From Clostridia bacterium (GTDB lineage Bacteria > Bacillota > Clostridia > Christensenellales > Aristaeellaceae): a stretch of 48,710 bases of DNA. The position numbers and the translations under genes are program-made. Location of the stretch: contig JAFTWV010000077.1 in the NCBI GenBank assembly GCA_017465155.1, positions 1-48,710 on the forward strand, in the 5' to 3' direction. This document shows positions 47,376 to 48,710 of the stretch, piece after piece; positions within the stretch are counted from its first letter, which is position 1, and each line of letters begins with the position of its first letter. The notes under the pieces were generated by a model that was not told where the DNA came from, made no database searches, and worked only from the letters and a program-made list of their open reading frames with translations.

Positions 47376-47963
47376 ATGGACTTCCGCTGGATCAATGAAA
47401 GCACCATCCGTCAGGAAGGTGACTGTATCGAGATTTATGCTCCTGCTGAAACAGACTTCTTCTGTAATCACAGTGCCGTCAGTGAAGAAGGCATCACGCC
47501 CGCTTCCCTGTATAACGCGCCCTTCTATTACACGGAGATCGAAGGAAATTTTGTCCTGCGTGTTAAGGTGTCTCACGACTTCAAGGATACCTATGACTCT
47601 GCATCCATCATGGTGATGCATGATATGTCCCACTGGGCGAAAGCCTGCTTTGAGCTAACAGACTTCGGTACCCATGCGGCAGTCAGTGTTGTCACCAAGA
47701 ACGAATCCGATGATGCCAATGGCTGCAACCTTCAAGGTAACTCCGCATGGCTGCAGATCTGCCGTGAGGGACAATCCTTTGCTTTCCATTACTCTGTGGA
47801 CGGGGAGAACTTCTACATGATGCGTTTCTTCCATCTGCCGGTTGACAAGAAGGTAAAGGTTGGCCTTCTTGCGCAAGCTCCCTTGGGCGGTGGCGGCATC
47901 CGTCGCTATGAGCACCTGACTATTGAAAAGAAAACTGTGAAGAATATCCGTGCTGGCAAATGA
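47376..47963 (+). CDS. DUF1349-family protein 2
   Basis: A 195-residue second DUF1349 protein: DFRWINESTIRQEGDCIEIYAPAETDFFCNHSA at the start, FVLRVKVSHDFKDTYDSASIMVMHDMSHWAKACFEL in the centre and the WLQICREGQSFAFHYSVDGENFYMMRFFHL block near the end. It resembles its upstream neighbour in fold but not closely in sequence, so these are an old duplication or a heteromeric pair. It starts 21 bases after its neighbour with AAAGGAGAAAG and is probably co-transcribed from the ROK promoter. Confidence 0.85.
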   Translation: MDFRWINESTIRQEGDCIEIYAPAETDFFCNHSAVSEEGITPASLYNAPFYYTEIEGNFVLRVKVSHDFKDTYDSASIMVMHDMSHWAKACFELTDFGTHAAVSVVTKNESDDANGCNLQGNSAWLQICREGQSFAFHYSVDGENFYMMRFFHLPVDKKVKVGLLAQAPLGGGGIRRYEHLTIEKKTVKNIRAGK

Positions 47964-48080
47964 CACGCAACGTGGGCACACCGCCATGGACGAGCTATAA
48001 TATACACGGATCAATTGGCTTTTTTCAAAAGAAATAGTTTTGATTTTCTGGGAAAAACCGGATTGTCCCCTAATAGTAGC

Positions 48081-48520
48081 CAAAGAAAAGAAGCCCCCTG
48101 TTGCAGATAGTAATAGTTTACGCAGCCTTGCACCGGATTTCAACCGGAGTGAGGCCGTTTTTGAGCGAAATACGCTCAAAATTGTAGAAAGCAATGTATT
48201 CGGAAACGAGCTGCTCAACTTCGGGACGCGAGGAGAAGTGAGCGCGGTATAAGCATTCGGTTTTTAAGGTGCCGAAAAAGTTTTCCATCGCAGCATTGTC
48301 GTACCCTGCTGCGATCTTCCGTTCTTTCCTCCTCCATCGCACCGCTGCGCCTCATGCCTCGTCTCGACGAAACTCTCTCCGATCTCACGATATGTTTCCT
48401 CTGCTTCTTGCCTCTGCACTATGCTCTCTGTTAACGATTCTACCTTTGTGTATTTTCTTGCCATTGTTAACGCCCCCTGTTGTAGTTTCTATTCTACAAC
48501 AGGAGGCGTCTTTTTCTTTG
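48081..48520 (-). mobile_element. internally deleted IS3-type element with terminal inverted repeats
   Basis: The ends are imperfect inverted repeats of about 30 bases: the left end is 48081-48110 (starting CAAAGAAAAGAAGCC) and the right end 48489-48520 (read inward, CAAAGAAAAAGACGCC), differing by a few substitutions. Between them is a transposase whose middle is missing. A perfect internal hairpin, CCTGTTGTAG (48476-48485) with CTACAACAGG (48494-48503), lies near the right end. The element cannot encode an active enzyme, but intact ends could be moved by a transposase in trans. Confidence 0.7.
48118..48464 (-). pseudogene. fused remnant of IS3 orfA and orfB
   Basis: From ATG 48464 the sequence reads MARKYTKVESLTESIVQ, YREIGESF, the start of an IS3 orfA helix-turn-helix protein. 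The frame then shifts into RRKERKIAAGY, and this is joined directly to DNAAMENFFGTLKTECLY and IAFYNFERISLKNGLTPVEI, the end of the orfB integrase (the acidic catalytic Glu lies in the AMENFF part). The DDE Asp residues and the region between are gone. The deletion and frameshift mean it is dead. Confidence 0.8.
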
Positions 48521-48587
48521 AAACCAATAACGAAGCAACGTGAAAAGAGTGCAAAAAGCCCCTATGTAACAGCGGAACAAGAAAAGA

Positions 48588-48710
48588 TCAAGTCATCGTA
48601 GAAGGCTGCTCCCATCCAAGGAGATGCAGCTTACGCAGGAGTGCATTAACCGTTCGATCTCTGTTGAACTGGCGGTAGTAGTCCGCGCCCAAATCAGTCA
48701 ACCTCTCACC
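48588..48710 (-). CDS. C-terminal fragment of a possible transposase (partial)
   Basis: A minus-strand frame enters at the window edge and ends at TGA 48588. It reads ERLTDLGADYYRQFNRDRTV, NALLRKLHLLGWEQP, rich in Arg and Leu, in the manner of transposase C-termini. The gene continues beyond the window. The family cannot be told from 40 residues. Confidence 0.4.
   Translation of the reverse strand, partial: GERLTDLGADYYRQFNRDRTVNALLRKLHLLGWEQPSTMT

Noticed and set aside
1-48710. CRISPR arrays or integron-type attC arrays
   Set aside because: No evenly spaced repeats with unique spacers were seen; the hairpins at 3.2 kb do not recur in series.

Overview
The window looks like chromosome from an unnamed, fairly GC-rich low-temperature-neutral member of the Clostridia (Bacillota). 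The evidence is indirect: strong Gram-positive style AGGAGG ribosome binding sites, consensus sigma-A promoters, a Bacillus-type LexA box, and Firmicutes families such as YitT, the LytTR/DUF3021 pair, an Lsa-like ABC-F protein, TnpV, DUF5711 and DUF1349. No species can be named from the sequence.

Layout. 1-356: A+T-rich, poorly coding edge. 0.4-2.9 kb: an esterase, a CofE-like (F420 gamma-glutamyl ligase family) protein and an exported metallo-beta-lactamase-fold protein, closed by a terminator. 3.0-3.9 kb: an A+T-rich VOC-fold gene with hairpins, sitting between two halves of an intergenic repeat whose halves are almost adjacent at 12.4-12.6 kb. 3.9-8.7 kb (minus): dnaE, gtrA and a HAD phosphatase. 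8.9-12.2 kb (minus): a promoter and leader attenuator, an Lsa-like ABC-F gene, a P-loop kinase-like gene, and a frameshifted CD3324/ParB-like gene. 12.6-18.4 kb (minus): esterase, lipoprotein, flippase, a second P-loop gene, and gpmI. 18.6-20.0 kb (plus): a lipoprotein and a His/Cys-rich protein of unknown function. 20.1-20.4 kb: two tRNA-Ser genes. 20.6-24.8 kb (plus): xylB, an unknown gene, the LytTR/DUF3021 pair, and a DUF2798-like membrane protein. 25.0-30.5 kb (minus): polysaccharide pyruvyl transferase-like, VanY-like peptidase, a solitary phage-type BppU baseplate protein, and RNase Z. 30.7-41.0 kb (plus): M20 amidohydrolase, sugar nucleotidyltransferase, galE, a tubulin/FtsZ-like gene followed directly by a large Hsp70/actin-like gene, yitT and a TrmH-type methyltransferase. 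41.0-44.8 kb: DUF5711, HAD hydrolase, ArsR and MerR-TipAS regulators, and an unknown gene. 45.0-48.7 kb: a broken TnpV gene, a ROK-family regulator with two DUF1349 genes, an internally deleted IS3-type element, and the end of another possible transposase.

The most interesting parts are three. (1) 34200-39304 encodes a tubulin/FtsZ-fold protein and, 2 bases downstream, a protein with actin/Hsp70 nucleotide-binding motifs, i.e. two cytomotive-type folds in one operon. (2) 27422-29299 is a self-contained transcription unit for a lone phage baseplate-like protein whose promoter spacer holds a perfect match to the Gram-positive LexA (SOS) box. (3) The ABC-F gene has a leader with a three-codon reading frame and mutually exclusive hairpins, typical of antibiotic-induced attenuation. 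Smaller points include a pair of repeat blocks apparently split by a VOC gene cassette, two single-base frameshifts in recognisable genes, and several well-formed operators (ROK, ArsR, MerR).
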